A DNA stretch of 32,719 bases. Origin: an uncultured Clostridia bacterium. GTDB lineage: Bacteria > Bacillota > Clostridia > Christensenellales > UBA3700. Below the pieces are notes generated by a model. That model saw only the letters and a program-made list of their open reading frames with translations. It had not been told where the DNA came from and did not search any database. This document shows positions 31,183-32,719 of this stretch, in pieces; within the stretch, counting starts at the first letter, position 1, and each line of letters opens with the position of its first letter. The stretch is from assembly GCA_947037025.1 (NCBI GenBank), contig CAMQSU010000017.1:1-32719 (forward strand), written 5' to 3'. The translations under genes and the position numbers were made by a program.

Positions 31183-32316
31183 TTACTCCTTGCAACATGC
31201 CTTAAATTCAGCACCCATTTTATCTGCTACTATTATCGCTGCCGCTACGCCCTCAGCTGTTATTGGGAATGGCATATTGTGTATGCTTTCTTCCGGTATA
31301 CATGCTTTTTCAGCTACTGCCATAAGTCTATCGCCTATGTCTTTTACGCCTAAGTCGGCTAGACACATTGGTAATCCTACCATTTCGCAGAATGATAATA
31401 CTTCATCAATTTCTTCTTGCGGTGCGTTTTCTAATACTAATTGGCAGATTGTTCCAAATGCAACTTTCTCACCATGAGTGTATTTATGAGCTTCCTCAAG
31501 TATTGTAAGTCCATCATGAATTGCGTGTGCTGCACCTAGTCCTGCACTCTCAAATCCTAATCCACTTAATAATATATTAGTCTCAATTATGTCCTCAAGA
31601 GAACTTGTGATCATGTTTTGCTCGCATGCAATTTTTGCTTTGTATCCCTCAGCAATAAGCGTTTCATAGCAAAGTTCTGCAAGTTTCATTGCAGCATTTG
31701 TTCCGCGTGCAGGAGGGCAGTCGTTGTTAAGTGCGCCACATGGCAGACCTGCATTTACAGCTCTACGCCATTTAGAATTAGCTCTTGCTTCAAAGTATGT
31801 TGATAGTGCATCGCCCATTCCAGATATTAAAAATCTTGTTGGTGCAGCTGCAATCACATTTAAATCAATCAATATTACATCAGGACTTGTGAAATATGCA
31901 TAATCATCAAAGTCTCCTGACGGTGTGTATAGCACTGCCGAATGTGAGGTAGGTGCATCAGTTGCCGCAATTGTAGGCACGATTATTAGTCTTGATTTTG
32001 CCTCGTTTACACATTTCGCTGTATCGATAGCTTTGCCGCCACCTAGTCCAATAATGCAATCGCATTTGTTATCAGCTGCAATCTTTTGCAATCTCGCAAC
32101 TTCCTGACGAGAGCACTCGCCGCCAAATTCAACATTTACAAATTTAACACCAAATTTCTTTTGTGTTGATTCTAGCTTGGCTGAAACTAACTTCTTTGCA
32201 AAAGCATCAGCTATCAGCAATGCAGTCCCGCCGTACTGCTTAACAAAAAAACCAAGGTTCTCAATTTCATTTTCACCTTGTACATACTTAGATGGACATA
32301 TAAAAGCTTTTCTCAT
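31183..32316 (-). CDS. gldA: Glycerol dehydrogenase (iron-type family)
   Basis: A 377-residue NAD-dependent enzyme that oxidises glycerol to dihydroxyacetone. The NAD-binding loop is LGGGKAIDTAK (residues 91-101), followed by IIVPTIAATDAPTSHSAVLY. Metal ligands are visible: Asp169 in GMGDALSTYFEA, His264 or His267 in GAAHAIHDG, and His281 in YTHGEKVAFG. Length is typical. It is first in a two-gene operon with the DHA kinase, the oxidative branch of glycerol use. The start at 32316 on the minus strand follows aaggag. A related polyol dehydrogenase is possible, but the kinase partner favours glycerol. Confidence 0.93.
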   Translation of the reverse strand: MRKAFICPSKYVQGENEIENLGFFVKQYGGTALLIADAFAKKLVSAKLESTQKKFGVKFVNVEFGGECSRQEVARLQKIAADNKCDCIIGLGGGKAIDTAKCVNEAKSRLIIVPTIAATDAPTSHSAVLYTPSGDFDDYAYFTSPDVILIDLNVIAAAPTRFLISGMGDALSTYFEARANSKWRRAVNAGLPCGALNNDCPPARGTNAAMKLAELCYETLIAEGYKAKIACEQNMITSSLEDIIETNILLSGLGFESAGLGAAHAIHDGLTILEEAHKYTHGEKVAFGTICQLVLENAPQEEIDEVLSFCEMVGLPMCLADLGVKDIGDRLMAVAEKACIPEESIHNMPFPITAEGVAAAIIVADKMGAEFKACCKE

Positions 32317-32349
32317 AATAATTCTCCTTTTTTACTATACGTTTAATTC

Positions 32350-32378
32350 ATTATAAACTAATTTAGTAAAAAAATCAA
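32350..32378 (-). promoter_or_regulatory. Promoter of gldA-dhaKL
   Basis: On the minus strand: ttgatt (32378-32373), a 17-base spacer and tataat (32355-32350), 33 bases before the gldA ATG. Confidence 0.7.
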
Positions 32379-32488
32379 TAGCAAAATTGAATTTAATATT
32401 ATATATATTTTCTACTTTATACAAAATATCAACTTTGCAGCCGATTTGCACAATGTTTATATAGTATGGGGGGTGTTAAAAGGACGCT

Positions 32489-32701
32489 TTGCGGTAATAA
32501 TATTGATAATAGACATAGTATATATAGTTTAAAATATTATATATATATACTATCATTATATAGTGCTGTAAATTCTGCGGTTTTATGTGCCAATAAATTG
32601 ATCATTTTTTCATATGAATAGTTATGATTATTTGATCTGATAGTTTAAGCTGATAAAAAAATAAAACTATAAATAAACAGTTGACATAACTTGCGGTAAT
32701 A
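32489..32701 (+). repeat. Direct repeat ttgcggtaata
   Basis: ttgcggtaata occurs at 32489-32499 and again at 32691-32701. The second copy lies between the -35 and -10 of the outward promoter, a place where an operator would act. Confidence 0.55.
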
Positions 32702-32710
32702 TGATATTAT
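32681..32710 (+). promoter_or_regulatory. Outward promoter for a gene beyond the window
   Basis: A perfect ttgaca (32681-32686), an 18-base spacer and tattat (32705-32710). The gene it drives starts past 32719. Confidence 0.72.
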
Positions 32711-32719
32711 ATTAAGGTT

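Larger units (their letters stand above)
32379..32719. other. Intergenic region at the right edge
   Basis: No coding region seen. It holds an AT-rich inverted repeat with 12-base arms (32515-32526 atagtatatata, 32542-32553), an 11-base direct repeat and an outward promoter (below). Confidence 0.6.

Overview
The window is AT-rich chromosomal DNA from a spore-forming member of the Bacillota, most likely an uncultured Clostridia-type lineage. The spore genes (spoIIR, sleB, ypeB), the class 1B dihydroorotate dehydrogenase pair (pyrK-pyrD), the type 2 OMP decarboxylase, sigma-A-like promoters of the TTGACA-17-TATAAT kind and abundant intrinsic terminators all fit this. No rRNA, tRNA, CRISPR array, phage gene or insertion sequence was seen.

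Layout. (1) 172-3457: a Dabb-domain protein, a cyclophilin, an unrecognised four-helix membrane protein and asparaginyl-tRNA synthetase. (2) 3656-6957: three tandem paralogous lipoprotein genes holding four copies of one unrecognised domain; each ends in a near-identical 3' region and hairpin terminator, and the first two share a promoter layout and 5' hairpin. (3) 7019-15543: a pyrimidine operon, pyrB-pyrC-pyrF-carB-pyrK-pyrD, headed by a leader with mutually exclusive antiterminator and terminator hairpins. carA and pyrE are not in it. (4) 15684-17279, minus strand: a SulP anion transporter. (5) 17488-20283: spoIIR, then sleB-ypeB, the latter two encoding spore cortex lysis during germination. 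(6) 20806-26178: a DUF1846 protein, a long divergent PRPP synthetase, an MBL-fold protein that has lost its metal ligands, and a Rho factor with an AT-hook-like N-terminal region. The 3' ends of the PRPP synthetase and MBL genes are each followed by a degenerate copy of themselves. (7) 26235-27348: rpsF-ssb-rpsR with a leader hairpin that overlaps the rpsF ribosome binding site. (8) 27475-29150: a two-segment membrane protein with WG-type repeats. (9) 29295-32378, minus strand: a gldA-dhaKL operon for oxidative glycerol use. A strong promoter at the right edge reads out of the window.

Most of the window is housekeeping. The parts that look least described are the lipoprotein cluster, the metal-site-less MBL protein, the repeated gene 3' ends, and the exact form of the pyr attenuator. 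Functional names rest on recognising family motifs in the translations; no database search was possible.
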